A stretch of DNA of 64,000 nt from an uncultured Acetatifactor sp. (GCA_910586515.1 CAJUGL010000002.1:1-64000), one strand, 5' to 3'; shown: positions 1-8,525, counted from the stretch's first letter. Notes: generated from the sequence alone by a model not told the origin. Numbers and translations: made by a program.

Positions 1-672
1 TGTCATGATGGCCCGGTCAAGATATGGGTTCGTCTTGAACGTGGCATTGAACAGGCTGCGGATAAATTCCACTATTTCACTCCAATAACCATGCACATAA
101 GCCTCCTGCATGGGCGTGTCATACTCGTCCAGCAGGATAATGACCTTTTTGCCATAATAGCGCGACAGATATCCCGACAGGGCGTTCAAGGAGCCTGCGG
201 CCAGATAGTCTTCCATATCTGCAGATATCCTTTGGAAGTCGGCCTTTTCTTTCTCATTCAGGCAGCCGCCCTCCAGCAGGAAATCGTTCTTATTATACAG
301 TTCGGTGATGATCTGGCAGATCTGCCTTTTGGTATCGGCAAACGTGCCTGCTTTCACCCTGGCGAAAGAGAGGCTGATGACCGGGCAGGTTCCCTGGATG
401 AGCCTGTAGCCCTCTTCCTGCCAGATGACAAAGCCTTCAAACAGCTCCCCTCTCCCGGCATAGTCTATGGAAAAGAACTTCTCCACCATGCTCATGTTCA
501 ACGTCTTGCCAAAGCGCCGGGGCCTTGCAATTAGGGTCACGCTGTCCTCGTTTTCCCACCATTCTTTGATAAAGCCGGTCTTGTCTATATAAAAGATGTC
601 TTTTGTGATGACTGTCTCAAAGTCCTGATGCCCGATGCCGACTGTCCGTAGAATGCTTTTCTTCCATGCCAT
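1..672 (-). CDS. AAA-ATPase_like family protein (partial, 3' end beyond window)
   Basis: The frame opens with an ATG at 672 and runs off the left edge after 224 codons, so only the N-terminal part is present. The translation starts MAWKKSILRTVGIGHQDFE and contains FYIDKTGFIKEWWE, the Walker A-like ARPRRFGKTLNMSM (about residues 49-62) and VIILLDEYDTPM (Walker B-like, about residues 178-189). This order is characteristic of the 'predicted AAA-ATPase' family (Pfam AAA-ATPase_like), which usually carries a PD-(D/E)XK nuclease-like domain (DUF1703) at the C-terminus, here outside the window. These genes occur in large paralogous sets in gut Clostridia and Bacteroidetes and their role is not established. 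Gene scraps lie directly upstream, suggesting an accessory locus next to a tRNA. Confidence 0.85.
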   Translation of the reverse strand, partial: MAWKKSILRTVGIGHQDFETVITKDIFYIDKTGFIKEWWENEDSVTLIARPRRFGKTLNMSMVEKFFSIDYAGRGELFEGFVIWQEEGYRLIQGTCPVISLSFARVKAGTFADTKRQICQIITELYNKNDFLLEGGCLNEKEKADFQRISADMEDYLAAGSLNALSGYLSRYYGKKVIILLDEYDTPMQEAYVHGYWSEIVEFIRSLFNATFKTNPYLDRAIMT

Positions 673-739
673 AAGCTCCCTCCCAACATAATGGTCTCCT
701 GTATATAAGAATCTTAACATATTTTCCTGGCATCGTCTA

Positions 740-960
740 TTAAATTGTGCAGGGGGCTTCCCGGTATTTTTTTGCCGGAAGAGCTTGACAGCTGTATGTA
801 ATCGTATTGTAAAAGTCCAAATCCCCAAAATCGTCCTCGCTCCAATTACAGAGAAACAGGTTGTTTTGTTCATAACCAACTGGCAGGATATACTTTCGGT
901 TATATTCTATGGTGCAAAGTAAATATTATCGGAATAAATCTTTTCCTGTGTCAATGCCAT
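740..960 (-). pseudogene. Gene scraps: Uma2-like N-terminus and an unidentified C-terminus
   Basis: Two coding remnants lie between the ATPase gene and the tRNA terminator. An ATG at 960 starts MALTQEKIYSDNIYFAP and stops at 907. It resembles the first residues of Uma2-family (DUF820) endonuclease proteins, which typically begin MALxQEKIYTxDDIYxLP. In another frame, from about 914 to the TAA at 740, the reading contains RKYILPVGYEQNNLFLCNWS and ends YREAPCTI. It looks protein-like but has no start, and I do not recognise it. Uma2 identity is from memory of the family and is tentative. Confidence 0.35.
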
Positions 961-1014
961 GGCTGACTGCCTGCTTTCCATAAGATTATTCTCATTCCTG
1001 ACAGTTACGGCACG

Positions 1015-1063
1015 TAAAAAGCCGCAAATCCATGATTTTACTGAAAACCTCTGGATTTACGGC
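1015..1063 (-). terminator. Rho-independent terminator after tRNA-Thr
   Basis: On the minus strand the arms GCCGTAAATCCAG and TGGATTTGCGGC (1051-1063 and 1021-1033) form a stem, followed by TTTTTAC (1020-1014). It lies just 3' of the tRNA gene and probably ends its transcript. Confidence 0.7.
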
Positions 1064-1075
1064 TCTTGTGCCAAA

Positions 1076-1147
1076 GCTTCTGACGGGACTCGAACCCGTG
1101 ATCTATTGATTACGAATCAATCGCTCTACCAACTGAGCCACAGAAGC
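1076..1147 (-). tRNA. tRNA-Thr (anticodon CGT)
   Basis: The minus strand folds into a complete cloverleaf. The acceptor arms are GCTTCTG and CAGAAGC. The D-arm is GCTC...GAGC. The anticodon stem ATTGA/TCAAT encloses loop TTCGTAA with anticodon CGT (reads ACG, Thr). The T-arm is ACGGG-TTCGAGT-CCCGT. The 3' CCA is not encoded. A terminator follows at once, so it is a single-gene tRNA unit. Confidence 0.95.
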
Positions 1148-1310
1148 ATTTTTACATAAATACCACCCACAGAAAATGACGTCCTCCGGAAACTCTCCGA
1201 AACCATCCTCCGTGCAACTGAATGTTATTATACAAGGTTTTCGTAAATAATTCAACTATTATTTTTAATTTTTTTGATTTTTTGCTTTGTATATTTTTCC
1301 CTGTAAGGTT

Positions 1311-2045
1311 TCATCCAATGGTCAGACGTTCTCTTGTCTTTAAGAAGCAGCATTCCCCGCTGTACAGCCCGGCCTGATAAAGTTCCGCCAGAATCTCAGT
1401 CATTCTGGGATCCAGTCTGTGATAAACCATTCGATTTTCCCAGGGCAGCCCTGCCACATATTCCCGCTGACGCATATCCAGGACAGCCAGCATTGCCTCA
1501 AACCGCAGGGGAGCCCCGGCCGCCGCCTGCCCAAAGGAAAAAGAAGCATAAGAATCCTCAGTCCCGTTCTTCCGCCGCTTTTCCTCAAGCAAAGCCAGAA
1601 GCGCTTCCGCCATGTCCCCCTCGCCCCGGAAACACTCTTCCCTCCACGCCTCCACGGCCGCCTTCTCCTCCTCTACAACCACCCTGCGGAAGGAACTCTT
1701 CCCATACCGGTCATATTCCTTCACATAGGCAGTCTTCACCGCTGTACCGCCGCTTCCGGGCCTCTCCCGCAGAATGACGCCCCGGGCAAGCAGCTGTTCC
1801 CACACTGTCTTCTGAACCCTTTCATAGGGAGTGGGGTAATCCAGATGCTCCATGATCTGCTGCACCGTATATCCGGAATCCGTCAGATGGCGGATGGCGC
1901 CTCCGCTGGCTGTCTCATAGGTAAAATCAGACAGTGCTTTCTGAAAATATCGGTTTTCTGCCATAACTTCCATCCCTTTCCCGGCGTCCCCTTCCGTGAG
2001 ATGTGCACAGAGACGTGCCGCCCAATCCCCGGGCACAGGCTTCAT
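1311..2045 (-). CDS. Hypothetical protein translationally coupled to MscS
   Basis: A 244-residue protein that I do not recognise. The middle part (about residues 30-100) alternates helices in a pattern compatible with a winged-helix fold: FTYETASGGAIRHLTDSGYT, then IMEHLDYPTPYERVQKTVWE and a basic stretch. The rest is charged and helical, with no membrane segment or signal peptide. Its ATG overlaps the TGA of the mscS gene (ATGA at 2042-2045), so translation is probably coupled to the channel. There is only a weak ribosome binding site (GGGG) within the mscS 3' end, which fits coupling. A cytoplasmic partner or regulator of the channel is possible but unsupported beyond position. Confidence 0.75.
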   Translation of the reverse strand: MKPVPGDWAARLCAHLTEGDAGKGMEVMAENRYFQKALSDFTYETASGGAIRHLTDSGYTVQQIMEHLDYPTPYERVQKTVWEQLLARGVILRERPGSGGTAVKTAYVKEYDRYGKSSFRRVVVEEEKAAVEAWREECFRGEGDMAEALLALLEEKRRKNGTEDSYASFSFGQAAAGAPLRFEAMLAVLDMRQREYVAGLPWENRMVYHRLDPRMTEILAELYQAGLYSGECCFLKTRERLTIG

Positions 2046-2962
2046 CCCCGGTTCTCTTTTGCTCCCTCCGGTCTATAGTCCAGGTGTACGTCCAATTGAT
2101 TATAGGCAATCTCAATACCGTTCTCATCCAGGCAGAGCTTGCAATTCTCGGTAATCCGCCATTTTCCCTTCCAGAAATCCTCCTGTTTAAACCAGCACCG
2201 CACCCCCAGTTTTACGCAGGAGTCCGCCAGGGAATCCACATATACAAGCATATCCCGGTCTTTCAGCACAGCCTCGTCCTGGGCCAGGAGCTGCAGCAGA
2301 ACCTCTTTCGCCTTCTTTAGGTCGGCCTGATAGGAGATTCCCACGGATATATCCATGCGCCTGGCTTCCTGGGTGGTGACGTTGACCAGGCTGTTGTTGG
2401 CCAGGTTGCCGTTGGGCAGAATCACAGTCTGGTTGTCCGGCGTCAGCAGCTTTGTATAGAAAATCTGAATCTCCGTGACGGTGCCCTCCTTCTCGGAATA
2501 GCCTTCCCGGATATAATCTCCCACCTTGAAGGGTTTCAGGGCCAGAATCAACACCCCTCCCGCCAGGTTGGAGAGGCTGCCCTGGACCGCCAGACCGATG
2601 GCCACGCCGGCAGAACCCAGCACAGCCACCACGCTTGCCGCGTCCAGTCCGAAGGAAGATGCAAGAAAGGTCACAAGCAGCACATACAGCGTTGCCTTGG
2701 TAAAAGAATCCACAAACTGGATCACTCCCAGTTCGGCATTGGCGCGTTTCATGGATTTCTTGATAATTCTTCGTATAAACTTAATCAAATTGACGCCGAT
2801 CAGGAAAAATACCACCGCCAGGAGAACCCGCAGTCCGAAGCTGAAAGCCTTCTCCGGCAGCTGATTCATAAATTCCCGTATCACATCCGGGTGTATTTTC
2901 TCCTCAATTCCCTCGATCACATTATCGGCGGCGCCTCCCGCTGTCAGTCCATAGATTATCAC
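2042..2962 (-). CDS. mscS: MscS-family small-conductance mechanosensitive channel
   Basis: A 306-residue inner-membrane channel that releases solutes on hypo-osmotic shock. Three N-terminal membrane helices are visible. The third, pore-lining helix region reads VVAVLGSAGVAIGLAVQGSL (about residues 110-130), the Gly/Ala-rich signature of MscS TM3. It is followed by LSNLAGGVLILALKPFKVGD, the highly conserved start of the beta domain. The cytoplasmic alpha/beta domain (VGISYQADLKKAKEVLLQLL) follows. The length matches classical MscS (about 286). The start is a GTG at 2962 preceded by AGGAAGGACAGG; no in-frame ATG fits better. The downstream gene at 2045 overlaps it by four bases. Confidence 0.95.
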   Translation of the reverse strand: MIIYGLTAGGAADNVIEGIEEKIHPDVIREFMNQLPEKAFSFGLRVLLAVVFFLIGVNLIKFIRRIIKKSMKRANAELGVIQFVDSFTKATLYVLLVTFLASSFGLDAASVVAVLGSAGVAIGLAVQGSLSNLAGGVLILALKPFKVGDYIREGYSEKEGTVTEIQIFYTKLLTPDNQTVILPNGNLANNSLVNVTTQEARRMDISVGISYQADLKKAKEVLLQLLAQDEAVLKDRDMLVYVDSLADSCVKLGVRCWFKQEDFWKGKWRITENCKLCLDENGIEIAYNQLDVHLDYRPEGAKENRG

Positions 2963-3194
2963 GTTTACCTGTCCTTCCTGAATGTTCTCCGGTGACTTCT
3001 GTTTTTACAGGATATCTGTTCTCCGGTTCTCTGCAATCCCTATGCTGCTCCGTTATCCTTCCGGAAACCGGCTTTTTTCCGCGCGGAAGAAGCTGCTGCA
3101 TTGTCGTTTCGGCGGTCTTTTCATCCGGTTTCTCATGGCAGCCGCTTCCGGCGTCGTTTCCGGCAGAAGCTTTGTCAGCTTTTCCCTCCGCCTT

Positions 3195-5870
3195 CTATGC
3201 GCTTTCTGTTTCGGCAGCTTTCTTTACCGACTTACCGTCTGCCTTTTTAGCAGATTTCCGTGCCGGTTTTTCAGAGGTCTTTTGGGGTTCTTTCCCCTCT
3301 TTTTTTGCCGCTGCCTTCTTCCCTGACGTTTTTGCGGCTTTTTTTGTCTCTGGGACTGCTTCCTTTACCACATTGACCGCAGTGGTCCGATGTACACTGT
3401 GTTCCGGCGTTTTTGCGGTTTTTCCTGTTTTCTTTTCCGCAGATGCTTCAGGTTCTCCGGATTCTTTTGCAGCTGCCTGTTCGGAAGGGCTGCCCTTCGC
3501 CGCTTTTTTTGCCGCTTTATCTGCAGCGGCAGTTTCTGTCTCCTCTGCAGATTCAGAAGCTTTTGCAGAAGCCGCGGCCTTTCCTTTCTTTCCGGCATCC
3601 TTCAGCGTCTTTTTCGCCTTTTCCTCCGCAGCCTGGGCCTCTTTCTCCTTGGCCATTTCTTCCTCCGTATAAGGAATATATTTCAGGATGCTCAAGGAAA
3701 GGGGCGCCATCTTCACGGTGACGGAATAAGGTCTGTCATCCCACTCCACGGCTTTTGCCCGTTTCAGGCGGTTATTCACAATGCCTGTGCCGCCGTACTT
3801 TTCGCTGTCGGAATTGAAAATTTCCTTGTATTTTCCCGCATAGGGCGTTCCTGTGGTAATCTCCCGCTCCACGCCGGCGAAATTCGCCACCACCAGAAGG
3901 GTTTCCTCTGTCTTCTCCCCTTTCCGCAGATAGGTCAGGTAGCAGTCCTGGGCGGAAATATGATTCACCCACTCAAAGCCTTCCGGCGCATCATCCCGCT
4001 CATACAGGGCAGGCAGCGTGCGGTAAAGGTGGTTCAGCTCCTTCACCAGAACAGAGATTCCCTTATGCTCCGGCACTTCCGCCAGATTCCATTCCACGCT
4101 CCGGTCCTCGTTCCACTCGTCAAACTCTCCCAGATCCTGGCCCATGAACAGGAGCTTCTTCCCCGGATGGGTCATCATGTACGCAAAGGTCAGCCTTAAA
4201 TTGGCAAATTTCTGCGCCCTGTCCCCGGGCATTTTCCCGATCAGGGAAGCCTTGCCGTGGACCACTTCGTCGTGGGAAAAGACCAGGATAAACTTCTCGC
4301 TGTAGGCATAAACCATGCTGAAGGTCAGTTCCCCGTGGCGGTGGCTCCTGAAATAAGGGTCAAATTTGATATAATCCAGATAATCGTTCATAAAGCCCAT
4401 ATTCCATTTCAGATCAAAGCCCAGCCCGTCGTCATCCAGTTCTCCCGTAATCTTCGGAAAGGCCGTACTCTCCTCTGCGATGGTCAGCACGCCCGGATTG
4501 CGTTTCTTCATAATGGAATTCAGGTGTTTGATCAGTTCAATGGCCTCCAGGTTCTCCTTTCCGCCGTACATATTGGCAACCCATTCCCCGTCCTTTTTGC
4601 CGTAATCCAGATAAAGCATACTGGCCACAGCGTCCATACGGATGCCGTCTGCGTGGAATTTCTCCACCCAGAACAGGGCATTGGCAATGAGATAATTGGA
4701 CACCTGGGGTCTGCCGTAATTGTAGATCAACGTGCCCCAATGGGGATGGCTGCCCTGTCTGGGGTCCAGATGCTCATAGAGGCAGGTGCCGTCAAAATTG
4801 GACAATCCATAGGTATCCCTGGGGAAGTGGGCCGGAACCCAGTCAAGAATCACGCCGATTCCCGCCTTGTGAAGCTCATTCACAAAATACATAAAATCTT
4901 CCGGGGTACCGTACCTGGCGGTAGGGGCATAATAGCCGATTACCTGGTAGCCCCAGGACCCGTCCAGGGGATGCTCCATCACGGGCATCAATTCCACATG
5001 GGTATATCCCATTTCCTTGATATAGGGAATCAGCCGCGCTGCAATTTCACGGTAATTGGGATAAACTTCCTTGTCCTCCCGTACAACGGAGCCAAGATAG
5101 AGTTCGTATATGCTCACAGGCACATTTCCTGTCTGGAAAACCTCCCGTCCCTTGAGGAATTTTTCGTCTTCCCATTGGAAGGAATTCAGGTCCGCAACCA
5201 CAGACGCAGTCTCCGGGCGCTTCTGGGCGGCATTTCCGTAAGGGTCCGCCTTCAGATAGGTCAGCCCGCCCTTCAGTTTCAGTTCAAATTTGTAATTGTC
5301 CCCAGGTTTTGCGTCCGGAAGGAACAGTTCAAAGATGCCGGAATCCCAGAGCCGCCGCATCTGATGGGCTCTTCCGTCCCAGTTGTTGAAATCTCCCACC
5401 ACACTGGCCCGCAGCACATTGGGCGCCCACACCGCAAAATAGGTCCCCGAAATCCCGTCGATTACCATGGGATGCGCACCCAGTTTCTCATACACGGTAT
5501 AGTGGATTCCGTTTTTGAATTTCTCCGTGTCTTTCTGGGTAATCTGGGGGGCAAAGCGGTAGGCTTCCCCTCTCACATACTCATTTCCGTCTTTTCCCCG
5601 GACCAGGTAATGGTAGGCGGGAAGAGCGTTTTCCCTGCCGGACACAAAAGCCGCAAAGAATCCCTCCTCATCTGCCAGTTCCATCTCCACGGTCTCGCCG
5701 TCCTTCTCAAATACGATGGAGGCAGCCTCCGCCCCGGGGAAATAGGCCTGCACCACTGTCTGCCGCCCGGATTTGTGGGGGCCAAGCAACTCGTGGGGAT
5801 TATCGGATTCCGAATAGACAATCTCCTCGATTCCCGCCCAGTTCATCAGTCCATACAGTTTTTTGTTCAT
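3195..5870 (-). CDS. glgB: 1,4-alpha-glucan branching enzyme with long Lys/Ala-rich C-terminal tail
   Basis: GlgB cuts alpha-1,4 chains and rejoins them through alpha-1,6 bonds in glycogen. Residues about 20-240 form the CBM48/E-set part, about 245-600 the GH13 barrel and about 620-735 the C-terminal beta domain. GH13 motifs are intact: DWVPAHFP (343-350), GIRMDAVAS with nucleophile Asp413, TIAEES with acid/base Glu466, and FSHDEVVHGK with Asp534. Typical GlgB ends near residue 730. Here about 155 more residues follow, made almost entirely of Ala, Lys, Glu, Ser and Thr (for example KAKKTLKDAGKKGKAAASAK), like histone H1 tails. The start ATG at 5870 has AGGAAGGAAAGGA upstream. The next gene (DUF1015) is transcribed in the same direction but is not obviously related. 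No other glycogen synthesis gene is nearby; the GH13 protein at 36784 is a separate locus. Confidence 0.95.
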   Translation of the reverse strand: MNKKLYGLMNWAGIEEIVYSESDNPHELLGPHKSGRQTVVQAYFPGAEAASIVFEKDGETVEMELADEEGFFAAFVSGRENALPAYHYLVRGKDGNEYVRGEAYRFAPQITQKDTEKFKNGIHYTVYEKLGAHPMVIDGISGTYFAVWAPNVLRASVVGDFNNWDGRAHQMRRLWDSGIFELFLPDAKPGDNYKFELKLKGGLTYLKADPYGNAAQKRPETASVVADLNSFQWEDEKFLKGREVFQTGNVPVSIYELYLGSVVREDKEVYPNYREIAARLIPYIKEMGYTHVELMPVMEHPLDGSWGYQVIGYYAPTARYGTPEDFMYFVNELHKAGIGVILDWVPAHFPRDTYGLSNFDGTCLYEHLDPRQGSHPHWGTLIYNYGRPQVSNYLIANALFWVEKFHADGIRMDAVASMLYLDYGKKDGEWVANMYGGKENLEAIELIKHLNSIMKKRNPGVLTIAEESTAFPKITGELDDDGLGFDLKWNMGFMNDYLDYIKFDPYFRSHRHGELTFSMVYAYSEKFILVFSHDEVVHGKASLIGKMPGDRAQKFANLRLTFAYMMTHPGKKLLFMGQDLGEFDEWNEDRSVEWNLAEVPEHKGISVLVKELNHLYRTLPALYERDDAPEGFEWVNHISAQDCYLTYLRKGEKTEETLLVVANFAGVEREITTGTPYAGKYKEIFNSDSEKYGGTGIVNNRLKRAKAVEWDDRPYSVTVKMAPLSLSILKYIPYTEEEMAKEKEAQAAEEKAKKTLKDAGKKGKAAASAKASESAEETETAAADKAAKKAAKGSPSEQAAAKESGEPEASAEKKTGKTAKTPEHSVHRTTAVNVVKEAVPETKKAAKTSGKKAAAKKEGKEPQKTSEKPARKSAKKADGKSVKKAAETESA

Positions 5871-6033
5871 GCTTTTTGTCCTTTCCTTCCTGTTAGTATT
5901 TCATGTGCATGTATCTGTTTCTTTGCCTTCGAAGATCCGGCCTCTGCTTCTTCCGCTTCCCTGTACCGGTCCGCTCCTTCCGGAACCTTCCTGGAGCCCC
6001 CGGTTCTTTCAGAAAAATACCGCCATGGGCCTT

Positions 6034-7317
6034 TCAGTCCAGGGCGTGCAGAAACAGGCCGCTGCGCAGCTTGGGTTCAAACCAGGTGGATTTGGGCGGC
6101 ATCAGCCTTCCTGCGTCCGCTACGGCGAAAAGTTCCTCCATGGAGGTGGGATACAGGGAAAATGCCACAGCCAATCCCTTCCCCTCCTGCATGGGGGACT
6201 CTTCCCCCACGCCCTGTTCCCTCCGGACTCTGCGCTCCAGTTCCTCCAGTCCCCGGATGCCCCCCACAAAATCGATGCGCATATCCGTCTTTGGATCCTC
6301 TATGCCCAGGATGGGACCCAGGAGATGATTCTGCAGCAGGGAAACATCCAGTCCGTCCACGGCATCCCCGGACAATATGGAGGGCCTGGCTGTCAGGCGA
6401 TACCATTCCCCGTCCAGAAACATGCCGAACTGCCCCTTTCCTTCAGGGCGGTAAGGCGCTTCCGGGGCTTTCTCCACCAGGAACCCCTGGGAAATCTTCT
6501 CCAAAAAGGTCTCTTTACCGTAACCCTTCAGATCTTTTACTACGCGGTTGTAATCCATGATGTGCAGCTCTTCATCCGGAAACAGTACCGACAGAAAATA
6601 GTTGAATTCTTCCTCCCCGGTGTAATCCGGATTGGCTGCCCGGCGCATCAGACCAACCTTTACTGCAGAAGCACAGCGGTGATGGCCGTCTGCAATGTAA
6701 ATCGAATCCATCTGCTGAAACTGCCGCCGAATGATAGAAAAGGCACTTTCCTCCTCCCTTATGACCCACACCTTGTGGCCCACACCGTCCTCCGACACAA
6801 AAGCACAGGCCGGGGACTCTTCCTTCACTGCACGGATCACGTCACGAAGCACCGGTTCTGCCCGGTATGCCAGGAAAATAGGGCCTGTCTGCATATTGCA
6901 CACATCCACATGGCGGATTCTGTCCTGTTCTTTGTCCGCCCGGGTATTTTCATGCTTTTTGATAACATTGTCCCTGTAGTCATCTATGGAGGCGCATGCC
7001 ACAATCCCTGTCTGGCTCCTGCCGTTCATGGTCAGTTCATACAGATAATAGCAGGGCTGTCCCTCTTTTACAAAGCGGCCCTGGCTGATCCGCTGCTGCA
7101 GCAGAGAGGCTGCCCGCCTGTACACCTCCTCCGCATAAGTGTCCACCTCCGGGCCGAACCCTGTCTCTGCGCGGTCTATCGCCAGAAAAGAATCCGGATT
7201 CCGTTTGGCCTCCTCCGTGGCTTCCTCTCGGTTATATACGTCATAGGGCAGGGCAGCAATTTTGCTTTCCAGTCCCGGCGCAGGACGGTAAGCGGAAAAC
7301 GGTCTGATATTTGCCAT
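6034..7317 (-). CDS. DUF1015 family protein
   Basis: A 427-residue cytoplasmic protein with the hallmarks of DUF1015 (COG4198). The N-terminus MANIRPFSAYRPAP is followed by IAALPYDVYNREEA and NPDSFLAIDRAE. The middle part has YYLYELTMNGRSQTGIVACA and the conserved ISIYIADGHHR-type motif, here SIYIADGHHRCASA. The family is full length. In Clostridia it is frequently found next to serA/serC and is suspected to act in serine metabolism, but I know of no settled activity. Here serC-serA lie about 15 kb away (22216-24466). The start ATG at 7317 follows AGAGGAACGAAAAG. A promoter candidate at 7491-7519 would give a leader of about 165 nt. Confidence 0.9.
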   Translation of the reverse strand: MANIRPFSAYRPAPGLESKIAALPYDVYNREEATEEAKRNPDSFLAIDRAETGFGPEVDTYAEEVYRRAASLLQQRISQGRFVKEGQPCYYLYELTMNGRSQTGIVACASIDDYRDNVIKKHENTRADKEQDRIRHVDVCNMQTGPIFLAYRAEPVLRDVIRAVKEESPACAFVSEDGVGHKVWVIREEESAFSIIRRQFQQMDSIYIADGHHRCASAVKVGLMRRAANPDYTGEEEFNYFLSVLFPDEELHIMDYNRVVKDLKGYGKETFLEKISQGFLVEKAPEAPYRPEGKGQFGMFLDGEWYRLTARPSILSGDAVDGLDVSLLQNHLLGPILGIEDPKTDMRIDFVGGIRGLEELERRVRREQGVGEESPMQEGKGLAVAFSLYPTSMEELFAVADAGRLMPPKSTWFEPKLRSGLFLHALD

Positions 7318-7490
7318 CTTTTCGTTCCTCTTTTCTTATCCGATTTTCCTTTTTGGAAAAGTGTTCACAATGATGCGCGTGCCTTCCCCCGGTTTCTCCT
7401 CTTTCTTAAAACGCCCCAAAATCCCCATCTCTGTATCTCCTGTTCCCTCCCGTCTCCGGAAGCAGTCTTATTTATTTTCCTTATCTATAC

Positions 7491-7519
7491 ATTTTATCAA
7501 AAATATCTGTACTTAACAA
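7491..7519 (-). promoter_or_regulatory. Sigma-A-type promoter for the DUF1015 gene
   Basis: Minus strand: -35 TTGTTA (7519-7514), a 17-base spacer, then -10 TAAAAT (7496-7491). It points at the DUF1015 gene about 165 bases downstream. Confidence 0.5.
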
Positions 7520-7543
7520 GCATCTGGTGATAAACTATATTAG

Positions 7544-7756
7544 AAAATATTTTTTGTACAAATTTGGAGAAGACAGGGATTAGTCGCCTACCGGAAATCG
7601 GCAGTATGGTTTGGCGATAAACTTCATTATTTTAGCTATAACGAGCATTATGCACTAAGCGTCAATACCTATCACAGTCCGTTGCTTGTCTTTTCATGTG
7701 ATGATATCCTACTGAAGAAAAAGATAGATGCTCAATTAAATAGCATATTTTCATGA
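7544..7756 (+). pseudogene. Orphan C-terminal coding fragment
   Basis: An open frame after a TAG at 7541 has no start codon and ends at the TGA at 7754-7756. It reads protein-like: GLVAYRKSAVWFGDKLHYFS, then NEHYALSVNTYHSPLLVFSC, ending KIDAQLNSIFS. It looks like the last 60-70 residues of a larger protein whose 5' part has been lost. I do not recognise the family. It lies inside the leader and promoter region of the divergently transcribed DUF1015 gene. Confidence 0.4.
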
Positions 7757-7840
7757 ATCAGAAATGAGATACTTCAATAAACCCAAAATAGGAATGATAT
7801 TACTTGGGAGAAAAATAAAAAAGAAAAAGAGGTTAAAAAC

Positions 7841-8125
7841 ATGACAGACGAAAACAGAAAATTATTGGAACGCATCAACGCATATGCGGAGAATGTTTTA
7901 GGAGAAATCGATCCCCAGAAGGTCCAGGTCTCCGTCCAGTTGGAAAAGCTTCGGCCCGTGATGGAGGAAATCGCCGCTGAACGGAACATGGACCTGGAGG
8001 ACGTGTTTATCCTGTATATGGATCTTCAGAGCGAAGCCTCCTGCGCCACCAACCAGAAGCTGAAAGACAGCCTGCAGGACATCAATGACGGCTTTGACGG
8101 CGGCTCGCCGCTGCTGTTCCGCTGA
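7841..8125 (+). CDS. Small hypothetical acidic protein
   Basis: A 94-residue acidic, mostly helical protein starting MTDENRKLLERINAYAENVL, with AGAGG upstream at a good distance. No membrane segment, signal or known motif is visible. The amphipathic helices around residues 5-25 and 28-60 (QLEKLRPVMEEIAAERNMDL) suggest a small helical bundle. One of few plus-strand genes here, it is followed by a clear terminator at 8186 and is therefore a single-gene unit. I do not recognise the family. Confidence 0.75.
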   Translation: MTDENRKLLERINAYAENVLGEIDPQKVQVSVQLEKLRPVMEEIAAERNMDLEDVFILYMDLQSEASCATNQKLKDSLQDINDGFDGGSPLLFR

Positions 8126-8185
8126 ATTTAACGAAGGCATCTTCTGCCGCCCTGCAGTATCCTGCCACAGAATGATTTATTTTTC

Positions 8186-8238
8186 GGCATAATTCCGGGC
8201 AAATGCAAAGTAACAGCCCGGAACTATGCCGTATTTTC
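8186..8238 (+). terminator. Rho-independent terminator of the 7841 gene
   Basis: Arms CGGCATAATTCCGGGC (8186-8201) and GCCCGGAACTATGCCG (8217-8232) pair over 16 positions with one mismatch, followed on the plus strand by TATTTT. Confidence 0.8.
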
Positions 8239-8291
8239 ATGCAGATTCGACTTCTGCCTTTTCTGCGGGAACCCTGTGCGGCGCCGCATTC

Positions 8292-8525
8292 TCACCCTTC
8301 TTCCAACAGCCACACCCGCATCTGGTTCTCCCCCCGGTTTGCCCATGCATAATAGGGAATGGCCCGCAGAAGCGCCTTTTCCTTCACCGGGGGCTTCTCG
8401 CTGTACAACTCTCCGCCGCCTGTCATCCGATAGCCTTCCACGTCAATCAGTACATTTCCTTTCAAAATTCCGTCTTCGCAAAGATGTGCCCATGCCTTCA
8501 TCTCCCTGGGAATCCGCAGACTTTG
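8292..8525 (-). pseudogene. GH127 (DUF1680) glycosidase C-terminal remnant
   Basis: The last about 74 codons before the TGA at 8292 read RIPREMKAWAHL...VEGYRMTGGGELYS...ALLRAIPYYAWANRGENQ-MRVWL. The IPYYAWANRG..xMRVWL ending is characteristic of GH127 beta-L-arabinofuranosidases (DUF1680), which are normally about 600-650 residues. Upstream, the frame runs into the antisense of the 3' end of the SLC13-type gene, so the catalytic part is gone. This is a decayed or deleted glycosidase gene. GH29 at 11657 is another glycan-degradation gene nearby. Confidence 0.65.

Larger units (their letters stand above)
7318..7840. other. Intergenic region between divergent DUF1015 and the small hypothetical gene
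   Basis: This 523-bp stretch holds a minus-strand promoter candidate (7491-7519) with a leader of about 165 nt, and a plus-strand orphan coding fragment (7544-7756). The remaining 84 bases before the gene at 7841 are A-rich and include its ribosome binding site. Nothing else is evident. Confidence 0.6.

Noticed and set aside
4257..6560. Plus-strand open frame of 767 codons across glgB
   Set aside because: It is antisense to glgB and the DUF1015 gene, has no family features, and exists because the opposite strand is GC-rich coding sequence.
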